DNA from: Azonexaceae bacterium
Lineage (GTDB): Bacteria; Pseudomonadota; Gammaproteobacteria; Burkholderiales; Rhodocyclaceae
Reading direction: 5' to 3'
NCBI GenBank assembly: GCA_009469675.1
Contig: SSSZ01000008.1
Span: 1-38,605 of the forward strand
DNA: 38,605 bases
Numbering within the stretch: the stretch's first letter is position 1; every line of letters starts with the position of its first letter. Below, in pieces: positions 1 through 7,028 of the stretch. The notes beneath the pieces are model-generated. The model made no database searches and was not told the DNA's origin. It saw nothing but the letters and a program-made list of their open reading frames with translations. A program made the translations under genes and the position numbers.

Positions 1-2
1 AG

Positions 3-140
3 TCATCCAGCCATCGCGCTCGGCATCTGCCGCTCTGGCTGCATCAATACAACTGGCACAGACCTCATGCCAGCCTTCAATATCAGCCCCCCATCTCCCG
101 CGTCACCTTACTGAACAACCTGGTGGGTTTACACAGCTAG
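3..140 (+). mobile_element. C-terminal end of an IS481-type transposase (truncated by window edge)
   Basis: An open frame enters from the left edge and stops at TAG 138-140. It reads about 45 residues containing YNWHRPHASL followed by PPISR and the ending NNLVGLHS. The YN-x2-RPH-x-SL / PPISR / NN-L-LHS pattern is the usual end of the integrase-core (rve) transposases of the IS481 group. The final bases, roughly 118-133, reverse-complement to a sequence beginning TGTGTAAACC, which fits a TGT-starting terminal inverted repeat that overlaps the end of the gene. This is inferred, because the left end lies outside the window. Formate dehydrogenase sequence begins immediately after it, so the element or its boundary interrupts fdhA. 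Confidence 0.72.
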
Positions 141-368
141 ATACCCAGGCGCGCATCTGACACGCCCCCACGGTGGCCAGTCTGGCCCCGAGTTTTGGGC
201 GTGGTGCGATGACCAACCACTGGGTGGACATCAAGAATGCCGACCTCGTCTTCGTCATGGGCGGCAACCCCGCCGAAGCCCATCCCTGTGGCTTCAAGTG
301 GGTGATCGAGGCGAAGAAGAACCGCAAGGCCAAGCTCGTCGTCGTGGACCCACGCTTCAACCGCACGG
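137..368 (+). pseudogene. fdhA: Formate dehydrogenase-N/O alpha subunit fragment with in-frame selenocysteine UGA
   Basis: Reading through TGA 158-160 gives LDTQARI-Sec-HAPTVASLAPSFGRG and continues GAMTNHWVDIKNADLV, MGGNPAEAHP, KLVVVDPRFNRTA. This matches the segment around the active-site selenocysteine (Sec196 of E. coli FdnG) of membrane-bound formate dehydrogenases, which oxidise formate to CO2 with a bis-MGD molybdenum or tungsten centre. Only about 75 of roughly 1,000 residues are present. The 5' end is replaced by transposase sequence, and after RTA (about 368) the sequence switches to the gamma-subunit gene in another frame. It cannot encode an active enzyme. A real deletion or a misassembly between fdh copies could both explain it. 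Confidence 0.85.
158..190 (+). promoter_or_regulatory. Bacterial SECIS element with Sec codon UGA
   Basis: TGA at 158-160 is followed at 171-190 by a hairpin: CGG 171-173, an unpaired T174, GGCC 175-178, loop AGTCT 179-183, GGCC 184-187 and CCG 188-190. Counting the U of UGA as 1, the bulged U is position 17 and the loop G and U are 23 and 24. These are exactly the positions known to matter for SelB binding in the E. coli formate dehydrogenase SECIS. The hairpin lies inside the fdhA fragment and would recruit the SelB encoded at 3330-5216. The fit of structure, spacing and protein context makes this a confident call even though the host gene is broken. Confidence 0.88.
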
Positions 369-371
369 CTG

Positions 372-800
372 ATGGCGCTTTCTTTCCTCGCCCTGTTCCT
401 GCGTTTCCGGGCCCTCAACGCGATGACCCCGGCGGACCGGGAATGGCTCGGCCGAATCCGGGAGATGGTCGATGGCGACGACCACAACATGCCGGAGCAG
501 GGGAAATACAACGGCGGCCAGAAAGCCCTCTTCTGGGCGCTGTCGCTCTGCGTGCTGCTCCTCACCCTGTCGGGGATCGCCATCTGGCGCGCCTACTTCG
601 GCTTCGACATCGGTCTGGTCCGCCTCGGCGCCGTCGTTCATGCCGCCACCGCGGCGGTGATGATCGCCCTCATCATGGTGCACGTCTATGCCGCCATCTG
701 GGTCAAGGGCACCCTCCGCGCCATGTGGTACGGCAGCGTCACCCGCGGCTGGGCCCGGCAGCACCACCGCGGCTGGTACCGCCAGATCACCGGAAAATGA
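372..800 (+). pseudogene. fdhC: Formate dehydrogenase cytochrome b556 (gamma) subunit, N-terminally truncated
   Basis: The 142 codons match the C-terminal two thirds of FdnI/FdoI: the cytoplasmic loop ending DVGKYN-like as EQGKYNGGQK, membrane segments ALFWALSLCVLLLTLSGIAI and VHAATAAVMIALIMVHVYAA, and the tail WVKGTLRAMW...HHRGWYRQITGK. A complete protein is about 210-220 residues, so about 75 N-terminal residues with the first membrane helices and haem ligands are missing. It follows the fdhA fragment directly in a different reading frame, and no beta (FeS) subunit lies between them. ATG 372 has no ribosome binding site. Judged a remnant of the fdhABC operon left by deletion or misassembly. 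Confidence 0.82.
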
Positions 801-840
801 CCCGTCGATCGGACGATTGATGCGATTTGCCTTGCGCTTC

Positions 841-881
841 CAGGGGCCGGCGGCGAAACTTCCTCCGGCCCCTGTTTTTTT
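841..881 (+). terminator. Intrinsic terminator between fdhC remnant and fdhE
   Basis: A perfect 10-bp stem, CAGGGGCCGG 841-850 with CCGGCCCCTG 865-874, has a 14-nt loop and is followed by seven T (875-881). It ends only seven bases before the fdhE start codon. It fits a rho-independent terminator for the structural fdh operon, so fdhE-selA-selB would depend on read-through or a separate promoter. Confidence 0.8.
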
Positions 882-887
882 CCTCCC

Positions 888-1799
888 ATGTTGAGCCAGC
901 CCATTCACTTCCAGCCCTCCGGCGAAGACGTTCCGCGCTTCCTGCTACCCGTCGCCGCCAGCGTCTTCGCCGAGCGGGCCGAGCGTTTCGCAAGCCTCGC
1001 CCAGGGCCACAGCCTGGGCGATTGGCTCGGCTTTCTCGGCCGCCTTACCGCCGCCCAGCACGCCGCGCTGCAGGCCTTGCCGCCCTTGCCCGGTCCGCCG
1101 GCGGCAGCCCTTGATCTGGCCCGTACCCACCACATGCCGCCCCTCAACGCCGCGTCGCTGCCTCCCCCGGCCCCTTGGCGCGACGTGGCGCGGCAACTGG
1201 CGACCCGTCTGGCCGACCACGTCCCCGCCGCCGGCCATTCAACTCTGGCTGCCCTCGCCAGTGCCGACGACGAACGGCTCGACGCCCTGGCCGCTGCCCT
1301 CCTCGCCGGCCAACCCGATCCCCGGGACGGCGCCCTCCTGCCCTTGGTCGCCGCTGCCCTGCAGGTAGTGTGGACGGCGCTGGCCAGCCGCCTCGAACCG
1401 GCTGCCCTGCAGCCACTGGACACCCCCGGCGTCTGCCCCTGCTGCGGCAGCCTGCCGGTGGCCAGCATCGTCCGCCTGGCACCCACCGTGAACAATCTGC
1501 GCTACCTCCATTGTTCGCTGTGCAACTGCCAATGGAACCTGCCCCGGGCCACCTGCCCCGCCTGCGCCAGCGACCAAGGCGTCGCCCAGCACCAGGTCGA
1601 AGGCGCCAACGGCGCGGTGCGGGCCGAAACCTGCGAGGCCTGCCGGAGCTACCTCAAGATCGTCTATCAGGAAAAAGACCCCCGCGTCGACCCGGTCGCC
1701 GACGACCTCGCCAGCCTCGCCCTCGACCTGCTGGTCGACGAAGCGGGCTACGGCCGCAGCGGCCCCAACCTCCTCCTCGTCGGCGGGGCGCCTCCCTGA
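888..1799 (+). CDS. fdhE: Formate dehydrogenase accessory protein FdhE
   Basis: The 303-residue product is a cytoplasmic rubredoxin-like protein needed for maturation of respiratory formate dehydrogenases. It carries four Cys pairs in the C-terminal half, [24 protein letters not shown] and CEACRSYLK, followed by the family signature [26 protein letters not shown], which matches E. coli FdhE closely. The length is normal for the family. The ATG at 888 lies right behind the T-tract of a terminator and no Shine-Dalgarno is visible; no better upstream start exists because the hairpin occupies that region. It heads the run fdhE-selA-selB-selC. It is intact although the structural genes before it are broken, suggesting it serves another formate dehydrogenase encoded elsewhere. 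Confidence 0.95.
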   Translation: MLSQPIHFQPSGEDVPRFLLPVAASVFAERAERFASLAQGHSLGDWLGFLGRLTAAQHAALQALPPLPGPPAAALDLARTHHMPPLNAASLPPPAPWRDVARQLATRLADHVPAAGHSTLAALASADDERLDALAAALLAGQPDPRDGALLPLVAAALQVVWTALASRLEPAALQPLDTPGVCPCCGSLPVASIVRLAPTVNNLRYLHCSLCNCQWNLPRATCPACASDQGVAQHQVEGANGAVRAETCEACRSYLKIVYQEKDPRVDPVADDLASLALDLLVDEAGYGRSGPNLLLVGGAPP

Positions 1800-1917
1800 T
1801 CCGCCGCGCCCCGCCGCGTTCCCGCCCCCGGCTGTCCGGCCTTTGTCCGATTGCCAGGCGGGCGAAGCTGGGTTAAGGTTTCTTCCATCTTCTTTCTGCC
1901 CGGTCCGGGTGAAAGCC

Positions 1918-3333
1918 ATGACCAATCTCCGCCTCCCCGCCGTCGATCGGCTGCTCCAGCAGCTTGCCGCCAGCATTGCCGTCTACGGCCGCCAGCCGGT
2001 CACCGCCTGCGTCCGGGCCGAACTCGCCGCCGCCCGGGAGGGCGCCCGGGGCGGTCTGCCGCTGCCTGATGAAGCCGCTCTCCTCGAAGCCGTCCGGCGC
2101 CGCGCCGAAGCCGCCGCACGGCCCCGCCTGCGGCCGGTCTTCAACCTCAGCGGCACGGTGCTCCACACCAACCTCGGCCGCGCCCCACTGGCCGCGGAGG
2201 CCATCGCCCGCCTGGTCGAGGCCGCCGGCGCCCCCTGCGCTCTGGAATACGACCTCGCTTCGGGCGGGCGGGGCGACCGCGACGATCTGGTCTCGCCGCT
2301 CCTGGCCGAACTGGTCGCCAACGGCGACCCCGGGATCGCCGCCACCGTCGTCAACAACAACGCCGCCGCCGTGCTCCTGTGCCTCAACGCCCTGGCCCAA
2401 GGCAAGGAGGCGGTGGTTTCCCGCGGCGAACTGGTGGAGATCGGCGGCGCCTTCCGCATCCCCGACGTGATGCGCCGCGCCCAGGTGCGTCTCGTCGAGG
2501 TCGGCACCACCAACCGCACCCACGCCGCCGATTATGCCGACGCCATCGGCCCGAGGACGGCCCTGCTCATGAAGGTGCATACCAGCAACTACGCCGTCAC
2601 CGGCTTCACCAAGGCGGTGGATGCAGCCGAGGTGGCGCGCCTGGCCCACGCTGCCGGCCTGCCCTTTCTGGTGGACCTGGGGAGCGGCACCCTGTGCGAT
2701 TTCGCCGCCTACGGCCTGCCGCCGGAACCGACGCCGCAACAGGCCCTGGCCGCCGGCGCCGACCTCGTCACCTTCTCCGGCGACAAGCTTCTGGGCGGCC
2801 CCCAGGCGGGCCTCATCGTCGGCCGCCGGGAACTCGTCGCCCGCATCAAGAAAAATCCCCTCAAGCGGGCCCTGCGGGTGGGCAAGACCACCCTGGCGGC
2901 CCTCGAGGCGACGCTCGCCCTGTACCGCGACCCGGATCGCCTGCAGCAGCGCCTGCCGACGCTGCGCCTTCTGACCCGGCCCCAGGCCGAGATCGAGGCT
3001 GCAGCCCGCCGCGTGCATCCGGCGGTGCAGGCCGCCGTGGGGGATTTTGCCGCGGTCACGGTCGAAGCCTGCGCCAGCCAGATCGGCAGCGGTGCCCTGC
3101 CGGTGGAACGCCTGCCCTCGGCCGGCCTCGTCCTCCGCCCCGCCGCCCGGCGCCCGGGCAAGGCGCTCCTCGCCCTCGAAGCGGCGTTCCGCGCCCTTCC
3201 CGTGCCGGTCATCGGCCGCATCCGGGACGACGCCTTGCATTTCGACCTGCGCTGCCTGGAAAGCGGCGACGAAGCCGGCTTCGTGGCCCAGCTCGACGGC
3301 TTCGACCCGGGCGGAAGAGGGAATCCGGCATGA
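1918..3333 (+). CDS. selA: L-seryl-tRNA(Sec) selenium transferase SelA
   Basis: SelA is a PLP-dependent enzyme converting seryl-tRNA(Sec) to selenocysteyl-tRNA(Sec) with selenophosphate. From ATG 1918 the protein has 471 residues (E. coli 463). Visible family features are [16 protein letters not shown] near the N-terminus, [40 protein letters not shown], and the PLP lysine in [13 protein letters not shown] (Lys290). The open frame extends upstream to 1843, but ATG 1918 gives [16 protein letters not shown], a typical SelA start. It overlaps selB by four bases (ATGA), indicating translational coupling. The selenophosphate synthetase gene selD is not in the window. Confidence 0.97.
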   Translation: MTNLRLPAVDRLLQQLAASIAVYGRQPVTACVRAELAAAREGARGGLPLPDEAALLEAVRRRAEAAARPRLRPVFNLSGTVLHTNLGRAPLAAEAIARLVEAAGAPCALEYDLASGGRGDRDDLVSPLLAELVANGDPGIAATVVNNNAAAVLLCLNALAQGKEAVVSRGELVEIGGAFRIPDVMRRAQVRLVEVGTTNRTHAADYADAIGPRTALLMKVHTSNYAVTGFTKAVDAAEVARLAHAAGLPFLVDLGSGTLCDFAAYGLPPEPTPQQALAAGADLVTFSGDKLLGGPQAGLIVGRRELVARIKKNPLKRALRVGKTTLAALEATLALYRDPDRLQQRLPTLRLLTRPQAEIEAAARRVHPAVQAAVGDFAAVTVEACASQIGSGALPVERLPSAGLVLRPAARRPGKALLALEAAFRALPVPVIGRIRDDALHFDLRCLESGDEAGFVAQLDGFDPGGRGNPA

Positions 3334-5216
3334 TTATCGGCACTGCCGGCCACATCGACCACGGCAAGACCACCCTGGTCAAAGCCCTCACCGGGGTCGA
3401 TTGCGACCGCCTGAAGGAAGAGAAGGCCCGCGGCATCACCCTCGACCTCGGCTACGCCTACAGCCCCCGCGCTGCCGGCGGCGTCCTCGGTTTCATCGAC
3501 GTGCCGGGGCACGAAAAGCTCATCCACAACATGCTGGCGGGAGCCAGCGGCATCGATTTCGTCCTCCTTGTCGTAGCCGCCGACGATGGACCCATGCCCC
3601 AGACCAGGGAGCATCTGGAGATCGTCGAACTCCTGGGCATTAGCCGGGGCGCCGTGGCGCTGACCAAGGTCGACGCCGTCGATCCGGCCCGGCTGGCGGC
3701 GGTCCGGTTCGAGATCGCCGAACTTCTCGCTCCCACTGGCCTGGCCGGCTGCCCCGTGTTTCCTGTGGCGGCCCCGGTCGGCACCGGCGTCGCCGCCCTG
3801 CGCGCCCACCTCGAGGCCGCCGCCGCCCAGGGCGCCGCCCGGGAAGCCGGTGGCGGCTTTCGCCTGGCGGTGGACCGCTGCTTTACCCTCGGGGGCATCG
3901 GCACCGTCGTCACCGGCACCGTTTTTTCCGGCCGGGTCTCGGTCGGTGACGGCCTCGTCCTTTCTCCGCCGGGCCGGCCGCTCCGGGTGAAGAGCCTGCG
4001 CGTCCAGGATCGGCCCGGAGAAAGCGGCGGTGCCGGGGAGCGCGTCGCCCTGGCCCTGGGGGGAATCGAAAAAGCCGAAGTCGAACGCGGCATGTGGGTG
4101 CTCGCGGCGCCTCTGCACCAGCCGATACGCCGCTTCGACGCCGAGGTCCGGGTACTGGCCGGGCAGCCCGCCCTCAGGCATTGGACCCAGGTCCATCTCC
4201 ACCTGGGGGCCGTCGATGTGCCGGCCCGCCTCGCCCTGCTGACCGGCGACGAAATTGCCCCGGGGGGCTGCGGCCTCGTCCAGATCCAGAGCGAGCGCGA
4301 CCTCGGAGTCCTGGCCGGCGACCGGTTCGTCCTGCGCGATGCGGCCGCCCGCGTTACCCTGGCCGGCGGCCGCGTTCTCGACATCTTTCCGCCGACGCGA
4401 AAGAAACGCAGCCCCGATCGCCTCGCCCTCCTGCAGGCCCTGGCCGACCCCGACCCGGCCGTCGCCCTGGCCCTTGCCGCCGAGCGTCAGCCGGCGGGGG
4501 CCGATCTCGCCCGCTACGGCCTGAACCGCAACCTCGACCCGGCCCCCCTGGCCGCCCGCCTGGGGTTGACCGTGGTCGGCGGCAGCGCCTTTGCCCCGGC
4601 CCGCTGGCGGGATCTGGGGGAAAAAATCCAGGCGGCCCTGGCCGGCGAACACGCCCGGGCCGTCGACCTGCCCGGCGTCGAACGCGAACGGCTGCGCCGC
4701 CTGACCCTGCCGACCCTGGCCCGGCCCGCCTTCGACGCCCTGGTCGGCCAACTCCTGGCGGCCGGCAGCGTCAGCCAGACCAACGCCTGGCTGCATCTGC
4801 CCGGGCACCGGGTGCACCTGGCGGCCGGTGACCGCGATCTCTGGCAGCGCCTCAAGCCCCTCCTCGACGCCGCCCCCCACAACCCGCCCCGGGTACGCGA
4901 CGTGGCCCGCGCCACCGGCTACGGCGAAGAAGGCGTGCGCGCCCTCTTCAAGCGCGTCGCCCGCCTGGGCGAAGCCTACCCGGTGGCCCACGACCACTAT
5001 TTCACCGCCGCGGCCGTGGCCGACCTGGCCCGCCGCGTCGCCGTCCTCGACGGCCGCCACGGCATGGTCCGCGCCGCCGCCCTGCGGGACGAGATCGGGG
5101 GCGGACGCAAGGTGGCCATCCATATCCTCGAATTCTTCGATCGCATCGGCTACACTCGGCGCGTCCGCGACACGCACCGCCTGCGCGGATCGCCGGAGCA
5201 ATTCGGCGGCGCATGA
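3330..5216 (+). CDS. selB: Selenocysteine-specific elongation factor SelB
   Basis: This GTPase delivers Sec-tRNA(Sec) to UGA codons marked by a SECIS hairpin. The 628-residue product (E. coli 614) begins [20 protein letters not shown] with the P-loop. It continues with [26 protein letters not shown] and ALTKVDAVD of the G domain, then the EF-Tu-like beta-barrel domains. The C-terminal winged-helix repeats (about residues 380-628, with [14 protein letters not shown] and [20 protein letters not shown]) bind the SECIS RNA. The start overlaps the selA stop. The tRNA(Sec) gene follows five bases after the stop codon, so selA-selB-selC form one unit. Confidence 0.97.
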   Translation: MIIGTAGHIDHGKTTLVKALTGVDCDRLKEEKARGITLDLGYAYSPRAAGGVLGFIDVPGHEKLIHNMLAGASGIDFVLLVVAADDGPMPQTREHLEIVELLGISRGAVALTKVDAVDPARLAAVRFEIAELLAPTGLAGCPVFPVAAPVGTGVAALRAHLEAAAAQGAAREAGGGFRLAVDRCFTLGGIGTVVTGTVFSGRVSVGDGLVLSPPGRPLRVKSLRVQDRPGESGGAGERVALALGGIEKAEVERGMWVLAAPLHQPIRRFDAEVRVLAGQPALRHWTQVHLHLGAVDVPARLALLTGDEIAPGGCGLVQIQSERDLGVLAGDRFVLRDAAARVTLAGGRVLDIFPPTRKKRSPDRLALLQALADPDPAVALALAAERQPAGADLARYGLNRNLDPAPLAARLGLTVVGGSAFAPARWRDLGEKIQAALAGEHARAVDLPGVERERLRRLTLPTLARPAFDALVGQLLAAGSVSQTNAWLHLPGHRVHLAAGDRDLWQRLKPLLDAAPHNPPRVRDVARATGYGEEGVRALFKRVARLGEAYPVAHDHYFTAAAVADLARRVAVLDGRHGMVRAAALRDEIGGGRKVAIHILEFFDRIGYTRRVRDTHRLRGSPEQFGGA

Positions 5217-5221
5217 ACCCT

Positions 5222-5314
5222 GGAAGAGATCGCTCCCCGGTGGGACGGCCGGTCTTCAAAACCGGCGGGGCTTGTCAGACAAGCCTGGGTAGGTTCGACT
5301 CCTGCTCTCTTCCG
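5222..5314 (+). tRNA. selC: tRNA-Sec (anticodon UCA)
   Basis: The 8-bp acceptor stem GGAAGAGA 5222-5229 pairs with TCTCTTCC 5306-5313, followed by discriminator G5314. The 6-bp anticodon stem GCCGGT/ACCGGC encloses CT-TCA-AA, with the anticodon TCA at 5256-5258. A long variable arm has stem GGCTTGT/ACAAGCC. The T arm is GTAGG-TTCGACT-CCTGC. The long acceptor stem, large variable arm and UCA anticodon are diagnostic of bacterial tRNA(Sec). After the discriminator the genome reads CCC, not CCA, so the 3' end must be completed by CCA-adding enzyme. The D arm pairs less well by eye (TCCC-CGGT-GGGA core). It lies directly downstream of selB. Confidence 0.95.
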
Positions 5315-5341
5315 CCCTTTCGTCCGGCAATGCCCTGAACC

Positions 5342-5776
5342 ATGCCCCACCAAGCCTTCCACGGCACCATCCCCGACGACCGCCTGTACTGCCCGCGCTA
5401 CGACATGTGGGTGGCGATGGCGGGCGACGGCGAGGTGCGGGTCGGCGCCACCGCCTTCGGCCTTTTCCTGGCCGGCGAGGTCATCGCCTTCACGGCCAAG
5501 CCCCGGGGCGCCGCGGTGGCGATGGGGCGCGGCCTGGGTACGGTGGAATGCCGGAAGACAGTGCTTGCCGTCCATGCCCCGGTATCCTTCATCATCGCCG
5601 CCGGCAACGACGCCGCCGAGGAGCACCCGGCCGTCATCAACCGCGACCCCTACGGCGCCGGCTGGATGGCGTGTGGCCCGGCCACCGCCTGGGCGGCCGA
5701 GCGGCCGGGCCTGCTCGACGCCGTCGCCTATCGCCACCATATCCTTGCCCTCGAACCGGAGGCCACCTTTGACTGA
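5342..5776 (+). CDS. GcvH-like lipoyl-domain protein
   Basis: The 144-residue protein has the biotinyl/lipoyl carrier fold of glycine-cleavage H protein: DMWVAMAGDGEVRVGATAF, the lipoylation region GTVECRKTVLAVHAPVS with candidate lipoyl Lys72 (aligning with the GcvH VESVK lysine), and INRDPYGAGWM. No gcvT or gcvP is nearby. H-like proteins of this kind occur outside glycine cleavage, for example as lipoate-binding sulfur carriers in sulfur oxidation. Its neighbours, the selenocysteine genes upstream and a DsrE-like protein and MobA downstream, suggest a role in sulfur or selenium handling or cofactor maturation rather than glycine catabolism; this is inference. No good Shine-Dalgarno is visible before ATG 5342. 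Confidence 0.8.
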   Translation: MPHQAFHGTIPDDRLYCPRYDMWVAMAGDGEVRVGATAFGLFLAGEVIAFTAKPRGAAVAMGRGLGTVECRKTVLAVHAPVSFIIAAGNDAAEEHPAVINRDPYGAGWMACGPATAWAAERPGLLDAVAYRHHILALEPEATFD

Positions 5777-6152
5777 AGCGCCTGCCAAGCTCGCCATCCT
5801 GATCGCCGCCGCCACGCCGGACCGCCCCGACCTGGCGGTCACCCCCCTGGTCTATGCCCTGGCCGCCCGGGCGCTGGATTGCGAGGTCGAAGTCCATTTT
5901 TCCGGGCCGGCGGTGCGCTGGCTGGTTGACGGCGTGGCCGCCTCGGCCTACCCGACCCCGGAACGGGAAAAACCCATCCAGCGCTTTCTCGACGAGCTGG
6001 CGGGCGACGGGGTCCGGCTCCTCGCCTGCGGCATGGCCCGGGCCGCCTGGGTGGGGGCGCAGGAAGGGCTCATTCCCCAGGCCGGCGCCGCCGGCGCCAC
6101 CGCCTTCGTCGGCCGCGTTCTCGACCCGGCCTGGCGCACCCTGGTCTTCTGA
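5769..6152 (+). CDS. DsrE-like sulfur-relay family protein
   Basis: From TTG 5769, which overlaps the end of the preceding gene, the product is 127 residues. It begins with a beta strand KLAILIAAATPDRP, has a middle segment LDCEVEVHFSGPAVRWLV and a conserved-type cysteine in RLLACGMARAAWVG (Cys87), ending AGATAFVGRVL. This layout is that of the DsrE/TusD-like family, in which the cysteine carries persulfide sulfur. A frame open further upstream overlaps the lipoyl gene and is not the likely start. It is coupled to the GcvH-like gene and to mobA (ATG inside its stop). Function is not established from sequence; persulfide or perselenide transfer to the neighbouring pathway is a hypothesis. Confidence 0.72.
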   Translation: MTEAPAKLAILIAAATPDRPDLAVTPLVYALAARALDCEVEVHFSGPAVRWLVDGVAASAYPTPEREKPIQRFLDELAGDGVRLLACGMARAAWVGAQEGLIPQAGAAGATAFVGRVLDPAWRTLVF

Positions 6153-6742
6153 TGGCGGCCGGCGGCATCACCGGCGTCGTTTTGGCCGGCGGCCTGGGGC
6201 GGCGCATGGGCGGCGCCGACAAGGGCCTTCAGCTCCTGGCCGGGCGGCCCCTGGCGGCGTGGGCGAGCGAGCGCCTGGCGCCCCAGGTGGATGAACTTTT
6301 CGTCAACGCCAACCGCAATCGCGAGGCCTACGCCGCCCTGGGCTACGCCGTCGTCGCCGACGCCGTTCGCGATTTCGCCGGCCCCCTGGCCGGATTACAC
6401 GCCGCCCTGGCTCTCGCCCGCCATCCCCTGGTCGCCACCGTCCCCTGCGATTCGCCCTGGTTTCCCGCCGACCTGGTCGCCCGGCTGGCCGCGGCGCTGG
6501 CCGACGCCGACGCTGAAATCGCCGTGGCCGTGGCCGGGGGCCGGGAACATCCGGTGTTTTGCCTGTGCCGGCGCGAGGCTCAACCCGCTCTGGCCGCCTA
6601 TCTCGCCGCCGGCGGCCGCAAGATGATGGAATGGCAGGCCGGGCAGCGCCGGGTGCTGGTCGAGTTCGCCGACGCCGGTGCTTTTCGCAACCTCAACACG
6701 GCGGACGATCTGCGTCGGGAAGGGGCGCCGGGGCCAACCTGA
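6152..6742 (+). CDS. mobA: Molybdenum cofactor guanylyltransferase MobA
   Basis: MobA attaches GMP from GTP to molybdopterin cofactor to make the guanine dinucleotide form used by formate dehydrogenases and other DMSO-reductase-family enzymes. The 196-residue protein starts with the nucleotide-binding motif GVVLAGGLGRRMGGADKGLQLL and has DFAGPLAGLHAAL, the VPCDSPWFPADL acidic motif and the ending AFRNLNTADDL. Length and motifs are typical. ATG 6152 overlaps the stop of the DsrE-like gene. Its place at the end of the fdhE-sel run fits a shared job in maturing bis-MGD selenoenzymes. Confidence 0.95.
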   Translation: MAAGGITGVVLAGGLGRRMGGADKGLQLLAGRPLAAWASERLAPQVDELFVNANRNREAYAALGYAVVADAVRDFAGPLAGLHAALALARHPLVATVPCDSPWFPADLVARLAAALADADAEIAVAVAGGREHPVFCLCRREAQPALAAYLAAGGRKMMEWQAGQRRVLVEFADAGAFRNLNTADDLRREGAPGPT

Positions 6743-6895
6743 GGGGCGTCCTGCCGGCGGAGGAATCGCCCTGGGCCAAGCCGGCCTCCGGAATGCACCT
6801 GCCGGCAAATATTTTGCGGTTCGGCGCATACAAATTGAACCATATTGAATTAGACTAAGTGACACGACGTGGTCGTACTTGTTTCCCGATAACTC

Positions 6896-6910
6896 ATGAG
6901 AGGAGCTCAT
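6896..6910 (+). promoter_or_regulatory. Hairpin presenting the Shine-Dalgarno of the poly-Lys micro-ORF
   Basis: ATGAG 6896-6900 and CTCAT 6906-6910 are complementary and enclose AGGAG 6901-6905, which is the ribosome binding site. The start codon of the micro-ORF follows at 6912. The stem is short (5 bp), so it could tune ribosome access. The surrounding 6800-6980 stretch is markedly more AT-rich than its neighbours. Confidence 0.5.
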
Positions 6911-6911
6911 C

Positions 6912-6938
6912 ATGGCCAAGAAGAAAAAGAAGAAGTAA
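6912..6938 (+). CDS. Poly-lysine micro-ORF (8 codons, MAKKKKKK)
   Basis: ATG-GCC followed by six lysine codons (five AAG, one AAA) and TAA. A strong AGGAG sits seven nucleotides before the ATG. The frame is too short to score statistically, but a good ribosome binding site, a uniform lysine run and an intrinsic terminator 36 bases downstream (6975-7002) make a translated leader peptide or a tiny protein plausible. Between the two is a small hairpin CAGGG-CTTT-CCCTG at 6949-6962. The next gene, an ABC transporter, begins at 7029. By analogy with amino-acid leader peptides it could control read-through into that gene; no experimental or family evidence is available from sequence alone. Confidence 0.45.
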   Translation: MAKKKKKK

Positions 6939-6974
6939 TCGAGTTCAGCAGGGCTTTCCCTGTTTGAATCACCC

Positions 6975-7002
6975 AAAAAAGCAGGCTCTGGTCTGCTTTT
7001 TT
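6975..7002 (+). terminator. Intrinsic terminator upstream of the ABC transporter gene
   Basis: AAAAAAGCAG 6975-6984 pairs with CTGCTTTTTT 6993-7002 around the 8-nt loop GCTCTGGT; the A/T arms supply the T-tract. It terminates either the mobA transcript or a short RNA that includes the poly-Lys micro-ORF, 26 bases before the start of the ABC transporter. Confidence 0.8.
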
Positions 7003-7028
7003 GCTTTGTCGGCACGCCACCGGCCGCC

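Noticed and set aside
173-820. A 215-residue plus-strand reading frame from GTG 173
   Set aside because: Only the first 65 codons are FdhA; after about 368 it reads the gamma-subunit gene in the wrong frame and gives low-complexity Arg/Pro sequence.
2709-5201. An 830-codon minus-strand frame opposite selA and selB
   Set aside because: Antisense shadow of GC-rich coding sequence: composition is Gly/Ala/Arg-biased, without domains, and selA/selB are certain on the other strand.
5342-5776. Authentic glycine-cleavage H protein
   Set aside because: The sequence around the lipoyl lysine diverges (VECRKTVLAVHAPVS), the protein is slightly long, and no gcvT/gcvP is nearby; called GcvH-like only.
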